Assembly: GCF_032854445.1 (NCBI RefSeq)
Contig: NC_088295.1
Coordinates: forward strand, 83,000,644-83,064,643
Direction: 5' to 3'
DNA: 64,000 bases
Source: Liolophura sinensis
Lineage: Eukaryota > Mollusca > Polyplacophora > Chitonida > Chitonidae
Made by a program: the position numbers and the translations under genes. The notes under the pieces are model-generated. The model searched no databases and was not told where the DNA came from. It was given only the letters and a program-made list of their open reading frames with translations. Within the stretch, counting starts at the first letter, position 1, and the number at the start of each line of letters is the position of its first letter. This document shows positions 35,601-48,600 of this stretch, piece after piece.

Positions 35601-36835
35601 AAACGACCAATCGACCAACCAGAACTTCTTTCATCATCTGTTCACGTGCAAGTACCAAAGAGGAAAACAAAAATCATGTAAATCAAGTGATCACAAGGTG
35701 GTCCTGTCAAGATATGTTGCCAATCCGCAGATGTAATGGTCAAAATCTTTAGTATGATTATTTTAGTTTCTCCTCTTAAAGGTAGTATGATGTTTCACCA
35801 TTGTTATGTTCTAATCAAGGGAGACAACTCTTGCGCTTTACACCCCCATTTAAAGGGCCGATATAAACGGTATGTTACAGCCTAATGTTGATTACTGGTG
35901 TAAAGACATTGTAAAATGTTTCAACTGTATCCTAGTGTGTACATGCTGTGTTATGTCAAATTTCAATCAAGGTGCATGTATTTTTAGTTTTCGAGACATT
36001 AGCCATGTGTTTTTGTAACAACAACGGTACGGTTGTGAATCTTTTTGTGATGTTTTCTGTTGTTACTGTGTTGTAGCGATTATAATTGATGTCTTTTGTG
36101 TTTCTGTTTAAATCTATGACTAGATAAATGCTTATCGTATTTTAAAGTAACAAACCTATGTATCCTTGTTATACAAGTGTTACGGTAAAATCTGTTATTA
36201 CATGTAGCTCTGATAAATTCTTGCAACGACCTTTAACGGCTGTGATATTGTTTAAGTAAATTCCTTTCTTTCTGTTTTCTTACAGCCACACACACACACC
36301 TACACACCCATGAGTATGCCTTTAGTGCCAAGCCAAGAGAACTGTATGTACCAAAGAGTCATTTATATGCAAGCAAAAAAGAAAAGGACATTAACATAAA
36401 AAAATGTGCATTGTGTTATGCCCCAGGACATACAGCAGGTGTTATCGTTGTATAAATACTTGGCATTGTGGTTGCATTATTTACGTTCCTAAGAATGTTT
36501 CAATGCGTATTTTTTCAAAAAAAAAAACAAAAAAAAACATTCTGTTTCTTTAAAGCTAATGACAAGATTGTCAAAATATCCATAAAATAAGCCCCATCGT
36601 ATCAGTCAAAAATTCTTCGGCGCCGCAAACCCCTTTCAAATGAATAAACCTATGACAAGTGTTGAATCCTTCTCATTCCCGATGCATAATATTTTTTCAA
36701 AGAATATATACCTTAGATGTTTGTAATATGGCAAACCAAACTTTGTAATATTTTACCTAATTTTCTTTTATTCAATTTAAAAAATAACGACGTTTAAGAT
36801 GGTGTTGATTGTCTCTTTCTAAATGTCCATCTTTC
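35600..36835. other. AT-rich intergenic stretch
   Basis: Contains the string AAGGGAGACAACTC (35817-35830), a motif type frequent in molluscan repeats, a short CA run (36288-36301) and a poly(A)-rich run near 36518-36538. No gene or full element was recognised. Confidence 0.35.
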
Positions 36836-36837
36836 CG

Positions 36838-36930
36838 GTTACCGGTTTACTCCCACCATAATGTTGGCCGCCGTCGTATAAGGCGAAAGTTCTTGAGTAC
36901 AGCAATCAAATAAAATAAATTAAATTATTT
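36838..36930 (+). mobile_element. SINE family 1, 3' fragment
   Basis: TTACTCCCACCATAATGTTGGCCGCCGTCGT and the AGCAATCAAATAAAATAAAT tail match the end of the 20386 copy. The 5' two thirds are absent. Confidence 0.75.
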
Positions 36931-37770
36931 TTAATAAAACACTTATATCATTTCAAACATGAAATATTGCAACGTTCAGCTTAGGCTACCATATCGTAAC
37001 AAAAAATTTGTGTGTTAAAGAAAACTCATTCCAGCAAATGTAAACTCTGACGAGCATGTTAATAACTGACGGTCTCCGCAGTTATGTGGAAACAGATATA
37101 AATAAAATACAAATAAAAAATATATCGACTACCACAATATTGCATTGCGGCACTCCTAATTTTAAACTCAACATTATAATGGTATCCATTTACAGACAAT
37201 TTTCCACTAAAAACGGCAGGCGTTATACAACACCTACAGAGGAAGTAAATTCTAAGTACGAAAGGAATTCGTAAGGGCTCGAAAATTGTTTTCCCGACAT
37301 AAATCCAGATTGGTGTTTAGCACAATCATATCACTGTATCTGACACAATAACAAAGATTTATCAGTAAATCATAGTGTATCCATATTTATTCTTTTCTGT
37401 TATAAACATATGTACGCCAAGTGACAAAAACGCAATTATGTAAACAGTGCTAACGTCTGGATAATATACATTTCAAAACAAGCATATGTCAATGCTGAAA
37501 GCAGATATTTCCCTCTAGGACTGGCTGGATACGGTACTCGGGTGATCATACTTCTCTTAGTCAACGGTATCTCAAAAATATGGACAGCCTTGATGAGAAA
37601 CTTTGTGCAATGGTAGGACGTTTGGTAAATGAGCTAGTACAGTCTAAATGGGTAGATCGAACCGCTCGTCTAATGCGAATCGAAGCCTTTTCTGAAGGAT
37701 TTGATGAGTTTGTTGCGCTGTTTCAGTTTGGAGGTAATCTGACATCATTGATTCAATATGGCGTTTGGAA

Positions 37771-38022
37771 TTATCTGTTCAAAGTCGACTGGTGAATTGT
37801 CGTCTTGGAGATTGATTCTTGGCCAGGAATATTTCTCTCGACGTGTCCGCTGATGGCCGTTAATATTACGCCACTGGCATAGGTCGTGCTCCTTTGTTGA
37901 GCTGCTTCAGAGTGACGCTTGATGAACTGCTCTACAACAGCAGCTAGCTGTGGGTACTTCTCAATTATTGACTTCTTAACTCGTTTGGGCAGTGGAATCT
38001 CTCCATCAGCAAGCAGTAGCAA
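37771..38022 (-). CDS. Unassigned 83-codon ORF
   Basis: The frame has protein-like composition (LPKRVKKSIIEKYPQLAAVVEQF, then FIKRHSEAAQQRS and ISGHVERNIPGQES) and no low complexity. I recognise no family. There is no clear splice partner. It may be an exon or a fragment of a transposon-encoded protein. Confidence 0.25.
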   Translation of the reverse strand: MLLLADGEIPLPKRVKKSIIEKYPQLAAVVEQFIKRHSEAAQQRSTTYASGVILTAISGHVERNIPGQESISKTTIHQSTLNR

Positions 38023-38302
38023 TGTTGTTCTATATTTTTAAACCTTGAATGGGGCAATTAACCCAGTGTCCATTTTGCATATTTAGTATATTTTCCCTTT
38101 GGAACCATTCTAGTGATAATCAAGCTTAATGTCAGTATTCTGTATGGAAAATCAGAAACAAGAAACTGAATTTCACTCCTCAAACTCACTATACTGACTT
38201 TCTACAAAAACCTTCAGATCGGAGACATACACATCACGTGCTGAGGCTACATTCCCAGGGGTGAAAAACTTTATATAAATTTTAGAATGTTAATTAATTG
38301 TA

Positions 38303-39076
38303 AAGCCCGGAGCACAAGAGAGCTATGGGCTTAGCAAAAACTTCATTCGTGGCTCAAGTGCCCTGAATGAATTTGTGCTAAGCACATAGCTCTCGTGTGT
38401 GTCGGGCTTAAGCACGTAATTTTCATCTGCGGTGAACTTTTCTTCCGCCAAATATCTAACGTGTTTGATAATTTCTGTCATTCATGCACGATGCCTTGCC
38501 GTGTGCGGCGACCGAAAGCTATCTCCTTTCAAGTAGCCGCAAATGCGCTTGCGTTTCTGGGTCACATGATTTGAAAGATGACGGTCCACGATAGCAGGCG
38601 ATATATTAGAAGATAAGTTGGTAGAATTATTGCCAGACTATAAATGTTTATATGATGTTCGCTCCTCAAATTTCCAAGATCGGGACAAAAGAACTTCGGC
38701 GCAGGAAGATATCACCAGCATGTTGGTCAAATTAGTAATGTTTGCATTTCCATATCCATAACACACTGATGTCCGCTTTGATCGGTCGTCTGCATTTATC
38801 ATGTCGTTTTGGACCGCTATCTTACGGATAATGTTACCCGGAAACGCATGCGCATTGGCGACTACTTTAAAGACGATACCTGTCTTTCTCCACACACGGC
38901 AAGGCATCGTGCTTGGATGACAGAAATTATCAAACACTTTAGACATTTGGCGCAGCTCTACAAAAGGCAGAAACTTACTTAAAAGTTCACCGCAGACGAG
39001 AGTTAAGTGCTTAAGGCAAGTGCCACGATAGAATTTTTGCAAAGCACATAGCTCTCGTGTGCCCCGAGCTTTATTT
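38303..39076. mobile_element. Fold-back element with about 300-bp inverted arms
   Basis: The left arm (38303-38605) and right arm (38775-39076) are inverted copies at about 75-80% identity by eye. Shared blocks are AAAGCYCGGRGCACAMGAGAGC at the tips, TCTGCGGTGAACTTTT, GTGTTTGATAATTTCTGTCAT, GCACGATGCCTTGCCGTGTG and the inner GATRGCGGTCC-like part. The spacer and inner left arm encode on the plus strand a MADF-like piece (LPDYKCLYDVRSSNFQDRDKRTS). No target duplication was settled. The length and arms fit a PIF/Harbinger-derived or fold-back element. Confidence 0.7.
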
Positions 39077-39079
39077 AAA

Positions 39080-40130
39080 CATCTTAACTGTGTTTTTCTT
39101 TTGGTCTATCTGGATGAAAATTGTCTATAGTCACAAGGACCACACAAGACATAGATCTACGCTTTCTGTCTCATATAAGGCAAGTACACTAACCTGTATG
39201 TTTTTTATTTGTTTTTGTGTTTTTATTAACAACAATCGATGGTTTGTTTATCCTAGGAGAAAGGCTTCGGAAGAGCGGCTTTGCTTTTATTCCTCAATTA
39301 CCAGTATTAAACATTTTATGACAAGGGGTGTAACACATATTAATCTTTTGTCTTCCAGTCTTAAAGATTAAAACTTTCATTTTAATCTGGATTACACGTG
39401 TAGTGTAAGAGGAGGACAAATTACGTGTAATTGCTGTAAGAGTCGTGCCAAGCTACATGTATAGGTTTCCCAACTGCATATGTTGTGCAATTCAGGACAG
39501 CTGTAGATAATACGATGTTTGTGACACCCTCGTCGATTACACTGTTTCAATGCATATACAAACTTTATAAGCCATTATTAAAGTTGAAATCATGTATATT
39601 AAAATATCAATAGACGGCAGATGGTATTGTTGCACAACTTAACCTTTCATGCGTCTATCTCGACACAAATCCCCACTAAGCTCAATCGAGGTCAAACAAT
39701 GCTTTGAATTCCAAAATCCTAGCCATACGACAACGGAAATTCAACAACCTTATTGCGTGCTCAAAACAAGTAGAGAACGTTATAGACGTATGAAGAACTG
39801 GCGTTATTAACCTGAACAGAAAATATGTAACAGGCCAATGACTGAAGGTAGTGTTCAAGGTTTTGATGTTTGTGCCAACGTGTAAAACAACACCAAAAGA
39901 CGACTTCATAATTAGTACAGTAAATGACCAACAAGAGGTTGCACCAGGTGTCCATATTCACTTCCTCGGACACCAGGAAACATTTCGACGTGGCCGTTTT
40001 AAAGAAAGCACAGCCACAGAGTTCAAAACTGGGAACTAGTTGGCCTTGCTGGACAAGACAACTAATACCGTACCCATATAATAGATGAGTCCAGTTGTGC
40101 ACAGATGTAGATTTGCTGCGCGGTAGAAAG
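39080..40130. other. Intergenic stretch, nothing recognised
   Basis: Open frames of 104-113 codons on both strands have no familiar motif and overlap each other. No repeat family was recognised. Confidence 0.35.
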
Positions 40131-40137
40131 AATAAAT

Positions 40138-40530
40138 TCGATCCACATAAAAACAGCCAGTCCCTGCTACTGTGAAACTAGCTGCGGCTATAGTATAATG
40201 TGGGTAACTTCAGTTTTAATCCACATTAGAACCACCACTCCCTGCTGCGGTGAAACTACGGCTAGACTGTGTAGGTGACTTCAGTTTTAATCCACACTAA
40301 AACATACACTAGCTGCTACTGCAAAACCGTGGCAAGAGTATTATGTGGGTGAACTCAGTTTTAATCCACATCAGAACAACCAGTCTCTGTTACTTGTGAA
40401 CCACGGCTAGAGTATAAAGTAGATGACTTCAGTTTTAATCCACATTAGAACAACCAGTCCGTGTTACTAGGAAACCACTGCTAGAGTATCGTGAAGGTGA
40501 CTTCAGTTTTAATGCACAAAGGAACCATCA
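40138..40530. repeat. 74-bp minisatellite, about 5 copies
   Basis: The landmark ACTTCAGTTTTAATCCACA recurs with spacings of about 72-74 bp, with the other half of the unit around CCAGTCCCTGCTACTGTGAAAC and GGCTAGAGTAT. Copies differ by roughly 10-20%. Confidence 0.85.
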
Positions 40531-40764
40531 GCCTCTATTGATAGGACACTGTAAGGTTAAAGAAGTGAAGGGCGAACTTTACGTGCAATATATGTAGCCG
40601 CCTAATGGACTTTCAATCGACCAATGATTCCGTGATTTGGAATCTAGCGTTACACAACATTTTGCCAAGTACCAGGCGAGTTGGGATGAGTTTTTGAATT
40701 TTCAGGACCTAAATATCGTCTTGTAGAGATATCTTTTGAAAGCCCACAATTAGTAATAGCTGAC

Positions 40765-40985
40765 CATAACTTGTTGGGTGGTCTCGGCTACCTCATGAGT
40801 TCACTCTCTGGGCAGTGAGGTCAAGAGTTTGAATTCAGGATGCTTCACCTTGGCAACAAAACTTCATAAAAATGAGATCATTTTGTCAGTTAAAAATCGA
40901 GGTTTGGTGGTTTTCTCCACTTGTATTCGGACTTCCTTCATCAATCAACTCGTCCGGGTGAAAGGTGTGAAATACGGTATTCTTA
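40765..40985 (+). mobile_element. SINE family 2 copy
   Basis: The tRNA-like head has GGTCTCGGCTACCTCATGAG (A-box region) and GAGTTTGAATTCAGGATGC (B-box region). The body includes AAAATGAGATCATTTTGTCAG and GTTTTCTCCACTTGTATTCGG, and the tail ends GGATAAAACATCAATA, related to the shared SINE tail. Confidence 0.6.
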
Positions 40986-41289
40986 CTGGATAAAACATCA
41001 ATATTCGGGGCCTCAGAAGATGAAATGTGGAGGAATATATTGCCAGTAACAATAACTGTTAAGAAATGCTTAAATCCGTTAGTTCAGTTATTCTGCACCT
41101 GTCAGATGTAGTGGAGGAGGAAACCCAAACCAGATCCCTTCGTGACTTGAAAAACCTCACATAATCACAGCATATCCAACCAGGGGTGGTTTCTAGCCTA
41201 CGCTGGTTTGAGGCAGTTTGGTTCATGCGAAATCGAAGCTTCACTCGAATAAATTCGCGAGAACCCCATCGTGCATTATCATGGTCTTG

Positions 41290-41785
41290 TTGCTGTCGTA
41301 TTCGAAATGTTTCTGTTATATCTGTCACATTGTCACACTGACAAGTTTCGACGTGGATTGTCTTCGTAGCAGGACGGTGTCATTGATGTCACATTTACCA
41401 CATTGCCACACTGACATGTCACGACAAAGAGTGTTCTTGTAGCAGGACGTTGTCACTGCTGTGGTATTTACCACACTGCCTCACTGACACGTCACGACGA
41501 GGATTGTCTTACAGCAGGACGTTTTCATTGATGTATTTACCATATCACCTGACTGACACGTCTCGACGTGGATTGTCCTTGTTGCAGGACATTGCCATTG
41601 CTGTAGTATTTACCACGATGCCTCAGTGAGGTCACGACGAGGACCACCCTTGTACTGGGATGTTGTTGCTGTCTTATTTACCATGTTGTCTCGCTGATAC
41701 ATCACGACGAGGAATGTTCTTGTAACAGAGCGTCACGATTGCTGTCGTATTCACCATATTGCCTTATTGAAACGTCATGAAGACA
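41290..41785. repeat. 72-bp minisatellite, 6-7 copies
   Basis: Recurring blocks ATTTACCACATTGCC, CACTGACACGTCACGACGAGGA and TTGTAGCAGGACGTTGTCA are spaced about 70-75 bp. It is separate from the 74-bp array at 40.1-40.5 kb. Confidence 0.85.
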
Positions 41786-42425
41786 CCGGGTACAAAGTCA
41801 CATGCAATTATTGTTATATTGTAGGAAACATCAAATAAATATGGAAAGTGTTACTAGTTAGCCAGGGCTGTATACATGCAGTTCATTCCTATGGAATTTG
41901 GACGTCGCACGCATCAGTGACTCTTCTGTGCATACATGGATTTCCTTTTTGGTGTTTTTCAGCCGTATTTCAATTAGTCTAGTGTATGAGTGGGTGAAAC
42001 CAAGAAACCACATCTCAAAATCGAGCAAGGGCTGATTAATGCAGGGTTGTCATTCAGAGCAAAAACGGGCTAACAATCATTAGTACTCGATGATGGCAAT
42101 GATGGGCCATTTTCTATAAGGCTACAACCATATTATTCACAAGCTCAAAACTGCTCAATTTTTAAAAAAGTAGAAATATCTTTATTTAACAAAATATACA
42201 GTGAAATTTGGACATAAATCCAAAATGAAATCTGACCAAGATGGATCGAGGGCCGACTTCCTGATACTATGGACACCTGAAAATAGATCGAACCATACCT
42301 GAATATACAAAACTGCATGTAGTTACATTTTACCTTTATATACCTGAGATCAGTTTAAATAAGTACCAAGTCAATCTCACTGAAATAACAAATTTGTTGC
42401 AATTTTCCAGTGATTGAAAAACAAA

Positions 42426-42431
42426 TTTATT
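42426..42431 (-). terminator. Candidate poly(A) signal of the mosaic gene
   Basis: AATAAA on the minus strand about 145 bp past the predicted stop at 42574. Position is plausible; the hexamer alone is weak evidence. Confidence 0.35.
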
Positions 42432-42573
42432 TTTCTTTCATTGCCTTACAAAACATAACCTATTGTAAACATTACATAACTCAGTCACCAGAACCTCATA
42501 TATGCATTACATAATTTAAACTATCAGAACTGTAGGAACACGAATTTTAGAACAAATACAGTACATTCCGTTT

Positions 42574-42680
42574 TTAAAAAGTCTTTACCTTGAGAACTGA
42601 ACCGCCCTCCATTAGCAGCATAGGACCGACACCTGACCGAGACAGCGCATCTCCACAGCGACACTGAACATTGAACAAAC
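42574..42680 (-). CDS. Mosaic gene exon Z: C-terminal tail
   Basis: Acceptor GTAAGTTTTGCAG, phase 1 in. It encodes LFNVQCRCGDALSRSG, VGPMLLMEGGSVLK and then VKTF with TAA at 42574-42576. A donor-like GTAAAG at 42588 leaves open a spliced alternative with more exons further left. A poly(A) signal 145 bp on favours this as the end. Confidence 0.6.
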
Positions 42681-45600
42681 CTGCAAAACTTACAAAACTC
42701 ATTTGACAATTAACAGTTCTAAAGGCAGGATGCAGCCAGTCTACTTACAGGTTGTGGAAGTAATCAAGTCATCATACTGTCCTTTCCTCGCATCACCACC
42801 ATAAGGTCACCGCAAAGTACCAAATTAGTTCCATTCATATTCGGTATGTTAATGGCTTGACTGAACCCTGGAAGGGAACTGAAACTCATGTAAGCAAGGG
42901 GTTAGATATAAAGGCAACATTTTTCCCCTGATGTACACTTTTGGAGCCGCTCACTCACTTTGTCTCTCTGTCACACATACACACCTGACACCTTACCTGT
43001 TGTCTTACCTGTCAATAAGGAAGTCATCTCACCTGATTACCACATGGATTTGTGGTAAGTTTACAGCTTTATATGAAAGAACTATAAGACTATACCAGGT
43101 TTGAAGGGACCGTATTCGCAGATGAACGGCAGATCCATGGAACAGTATTCATCCTTCCAGAGGCCTGTGTAGCGGTTCATCACTGCACAGTCATCGACCT
43201 CACGGCCAGCAAATGGTGCATTTGGTTCCCAAGCATTGTATTCTCCCTGTCTCAATGGCTGCATGTTGGACCAAGTGAAAAATCCTGGAAAATAAACGAT
43301 TTTCTGAGGTGGGCATCAACAAATGTTGGCTAGTTGTAGACGATATTTTCACATTTAAAACCGTACATTTAATACTGTATTTAAACATTTACTGCATGTT
43401 GTGTACATGGGATCCTGCAGAGCATATTCTCATCAACACATTAACTTGGCTGCCATGGCATATATCAAAATATTCTTGAATGCAGCGCAAAATTTTAACC
43501 AATAAACAAATTTTAAAGCAAATGTATATGTATAATAGCTGTATCACAGACTGAAAACAGTGTCCCGTACCTTCTTTGAGCTGATCATCCAGACCAATGT
43601 AAGCTTTCTTCACGTTCTTCTCCTCCAGCAGTCCCTGGACAAATTTGTTGAGTTTTTTGTCAGTTATAACCACCATCTGACCGCCTTTCTTGAAGCAGTA
43701 CTCTCTGGCGGGATTGAAGGGTTTCTCCTCGTCCGGTACCTCATAACAGTTGCTAAGGTATGGCTTTTGGCCGTCCTTACACGTGGCTGAACAAAGAAGT
43801 AAATCAGTAAGTACTTCTGTCATGAGAGGACTTGTTCAATAGAATTTAGGGATTAAAGACCTAATATACTTCAGATCTGAGAAAACTAGACTGAATTTTT
43901 TGAAATGTTTAAGGAGCCTTACTGAACAGAACCGGCACCAATGAAACCACTTAAAATCTTTAAAAGTTTTCGTATATTATTTTCCTGTGGTCTGATAATA
44001 CTTTAGACGTGATGTTAAGGCAAGCAGATATGACCTCATATATGTCACTTTGGCTGAAATGATGTCAAAAAGGTTACTTAATATACTGTCAAACGTCGGC
44101 AATTGATCATGTAACCTGTTCTTGTGTGAGTTAACATCAGGCAAACGAGGAACGCATAGACAACTATTATTTTCGGACCATCTGCCAAAACTTGAAAGAG
44201 TTAATGATATCCTGCTAATTTATTATAATTTACCTTGATCATTTTTATTTAACCATTTCTTTTTGTTCGGCAATAATATATTTAGGAAGGATAATCAACT
44301 TGAAAAGCTAAAATTGCGATAAATGAGTAAAATGCGTAAATGTTCAGTTCTGTTCTTCCTACTCTTCCCAATTACATGTGACCTGGAACACCAAGCTTAA
44401 AACTTACTCTTTACACATTTCTTCTCCCGCTTATAATATCCTTTCGACTTGTCGCACACGCAAGTAGGCTTTCCCTGCCTCATCCTACATCTTGCGCCTT
44501 CTTCACAATCATGTTTCTTATTCTCAGACTTCATCTTGCCATTGACACACTTCAACGTTTTCTTGCACTTCACAATTTCAAAGTTTTGCTGCAAATTATT
44601 AGAAAAAGAATTGCCAGGCGCATTCATTAGATGTATATTTTATTGTGTTGTAGTATTAAACATACAATTATCAACATCCATCTTACATATGTACATAAAC
44701 CCCCCCATATTTTAGCTTTTTCTGAATCTCCTCAAAGTTTGAACCTGTCCTGAGTGCAAAGTGTGGGATACACTATTAGCCAACTTCAGGCCACATTTTA
44801 ATAGTAGGCTTATGGCATGTGTAATTCCAATATTTACTGCATTGGTCTGTAGCGCAGAAGTAAAAAATACTAGTATTTCACTTATATGTTGGCGGCCAGC
44901 ATAATCGTGGAAAGAAACCTGGCAGAGTTTGGGGCAACCCACGACAATCAGTAAGTTTGCCATGTGACGTACGATCGGAGGAAAACCAGTATGAGCTGGA
45001 CTTGAACTCACAGAGATTGGATTGGTGAGAGGCTCTAAGTCATTGAGCTGTCCTAGCACCCTCAACACTCGTACATGGAGGCCCCCAGCAATAGTAAGTT
45101 TATCCAACGAACAGTATTGTTTTATAAAATTTCTACGATGAGCTCACAAGATATACAAGGTCTTCGTGAGCACTGATGAAATTCAGATTTTATTTATAAG
45201 CATACCATCGGCAAATGCGAGGAATGAGATGGATTTTTTTGATAATAATTTTTTAGACAATCGTGTAGTACGTTTATCTGAGAGTGTCAGAAGTTAAGTT
45301 AGACTAAGATTTAATCCCCACCTCATAGAAGATGCCTTTGTAGAGACAGCCACACTGGTCCTTCTTGACACATTTGGATCCACTGCGAACGAAGCCATCC
45401 TTACAAAAACAGCCCTCTTTAGGGTTCTCTACACAGTCAGCGTCAGCGTCCTTTACGCTCAGGCATGTTTCCTCACAGTCCAATTTGTTAGCCTTGTACT
45501 CTTCATTTTCACCGCACTCCAAGGCTAATCACCGAAAACAAAGGTGTCACTTCATTAATACAAACACAGTGATAACAATATAGAAAACTGGGAACTGAAG

Positions 45601-48600
45601 AGAAACATTTACTGAAATCCAAGCTTGGATCGTGTAGTTGGAATAAAATGAATCCCTGTTAACCTTTCACTAATTGGTACTAATCTGTGGCAACCTGCAA
45701 AAAAACACCACTGTCACCCTTTTACAGTCAATACTAAGACAATGGTCCACAAACCACTAAGCGAGGAGTACACAAGGTCTTATACACGCTTTTTCTAACA
45801 TGGTTTACATTCCAGAGTTCTTAGAAATTGCTAGTTCAAATCTAGCTCTCACTGCTTCAGTGCCAGTCAGATAGAGGTTAATACACGTATCAAACCACAT
45901 CCCCAATAATGGCACAAAAGAGAGACCAGCTGGTAGTTACAAACAATCGGTGTAAAATTGGATCATTTCTGATTTTGTTTGGAATTACAGTTTCTTCTCT
46001 TTAGTAGATATAGTGAAAGAAAAGAAACGGAAAAAAGTAAGAGTCAGATGTAAGATCAGTGAAAATTATGCAGAACTATCTTTACTTGTCTTATTAGAGC
46101 TTTTCCTGACTTAATCAAATGCAGTTAAAGATTCGACTTCAATAGTGGGTTCTTTGGACCTTACTGATATTGAACTCCACTGATGTAATGTTTGAAAAAA
46201 GAGCATTTCTGGGTAAAACAAACATAGGACTACAAAAAAGAAATGCATACATGTGGGTGTATTTTTTTCAAAATAAGTACTCCTTAGTTCAAAGTAGGAC
46301 AATGATTTTCAACCAGGCTACAAAATGAGAAAAAGGATGACAATAATCATAAAATCAGTATAAGAAACTTATTAATCTATGGCACCAGGTCACAAGTAGA
46401 CATTTTTTCATTGAAAGTATGTGAAAGAGTTAGAGTGATTTTATACATACGGCAGTTTTCTTGTTTGTTCCATGTTGGTGTTTCTCCATTCTCAATACAG
46501 AAGTCGTACAGAGCAGACAAAGCTTTACAGATCTCCTCTTCTTTGGTGTCAAAGTTGGAGCAGCCATCGAACGTACACTGCTTGTAGAACTGAAAGTAGC
46601 CACCGCAAACACTTCCAATTAAATGTACTGTCACTTGTACTTCAAAGATTTCAAATAATTCTGTATTGCTAGCTATTAATACTTAGTAATAATAATACAT
46701 GAGAAAATTAAACAAAGCTGATGTGTTGTAATCATCCACTTACACAGTAGTCAGCAGTATTTTCAAATTAAGATACATAAAATGCATCACATTTAATACG
46801 ACAAAGTCATTGGCTGTACAGCTTTCGTCATAATACATGAAACATACACGCACCATAACTCATACAAAAACTTGACCAAACCAGACAAATAATTATAGGT
46901 GTATATCCACTGGATATGAATCAAAATGGCGATGCTCACATTTTCCACATCTGCTGGATAGTTTTGGATGCATGAAGCAAATGGTCCGCTCTCATCCTTC
47001 ATCTTACCACAGTTGGATTTGTCCTTGAGGACATTGTCCATCTCAACAGGGCAGGGAGGGGGTGGAGGAGCCACGCATCTGCAAATCAAACAAACTCTTC
47101 ATTCTCTTAGTGCTCCAGTCTACATCTACTTCTGGGCGTGTTTCATGAACTAACCAACTTGACTGAAATGTGTTAGATTTAGTGGCCATCAGAGGACTGA
47201 AGGTCAGATCTGCCTAGAGGACACATAGATTTCACCAAAGTCACTCCTCCTGACCAACTCAGGTGTATGGTGTAGCCTGAGGAATGATATCTGTTTGTTT
47301 ATGGCCCCCTTCAGTACCAACCAGAGAACAAATGAGTATACACTTTAATACTTTTATTTGGTTATCTTCAATAGTTGTATGATATGTTGTCTTAGATGTA
47401 TTGATACAGACTTTGTCTAGGTTACAGTCAAGGTGCAACTGAGTTAAACATTGTAAATCTGAAAACTAATGTATTTTGCATGTAAACTCCAGGTGAAGTT
47501 CACATGAGCGCTAAAAACAAATAAGATACACTACCATACACGCAGGCAGAGATGATAAAAAAAACCTCCAGGAGGCATTCATGAAAGATACCTATACACT
47601 GTTGCATACAACTACTTTAATACTAGAGGTTTATATTTGCCTTTCCATTCAGCAGGTGATTCACCATCAGGTGCACATTCACACGTATCTTAAACAACAC
47701 GAAGGTCTGTGACTCACGTGTTATCACCAGGAGTGTCGGATCGCAGCCAGCTGTTACCGATCTCTGTGGAAGCTTCTTCACGTGTCAGGTCACCCACATA
47801 CTTGCCTTCAGCAGTTGTGTAATCGTTGTCCTTATCTCCGTCATAATTACCACACATACCACACATCCCACTGGAAGAGAGCAACAGCGCAGAGTCAGAA
47901 CAACCTACAGCTTTATTACCCATGCATGTATATACACCTTCCATTGCCACACATAATGAACACACAAAATGAACAACCTACAGCTTTATTACACACGCAT
48001 GTATCTACACGTTCCACGTATCTTTATATACAAATACCATGTGACCAAGTAGAGACTTATGAGATGAGTAGCCATTTTCAGTTCCACATAAATAAATGAC
48101 TGTAATAATAATAAATAATAATAGGCTTCAGTTGAATAAAATACTGTATTTGACCTAAAGTTTGGCAGTAAACCCGCATATTCAGAAGCACAAAAAGGCC
48201 TTAAGATGATATTTTTAATGTCAACACTTTGGTTTTTTTGTGGTAAGAAATATAATTCGACAGACATTTCTTAAGTAACAATATAAGATGGATGAAATAG
48301 GCCATCAAGCAAAAAGCAGACCAAAAAGCTGAACTTCAGGGGAAATTCAATACTTTAAACAGCACCTTTTTTTATATATGAATTTACATTTTAGTAAATT
48401 ATTGTTGACCTCATAGAGCTTAGAGTCGTGTTTTTAACATTTACCCACTCTAACACTGAACCAAACATATCAGAATGTGTGTGTCACAGACATTTCTAAA
48501 ACAAAACTTCATGACTTTTCTGACATTTTCACGCATTTCTAAATCTGACAAGATTCGACCATATGAAATGAAAAAATCTGAATACGTCTATCACACTATA

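Noticed and set aside
38638-39042. 134-codon minus-strand ORF in the fold-back element
   Set aside because: It runs antisense through the right arm and the spacer. The MADF-like reading is on the plus strand, and this frame shows no motif.
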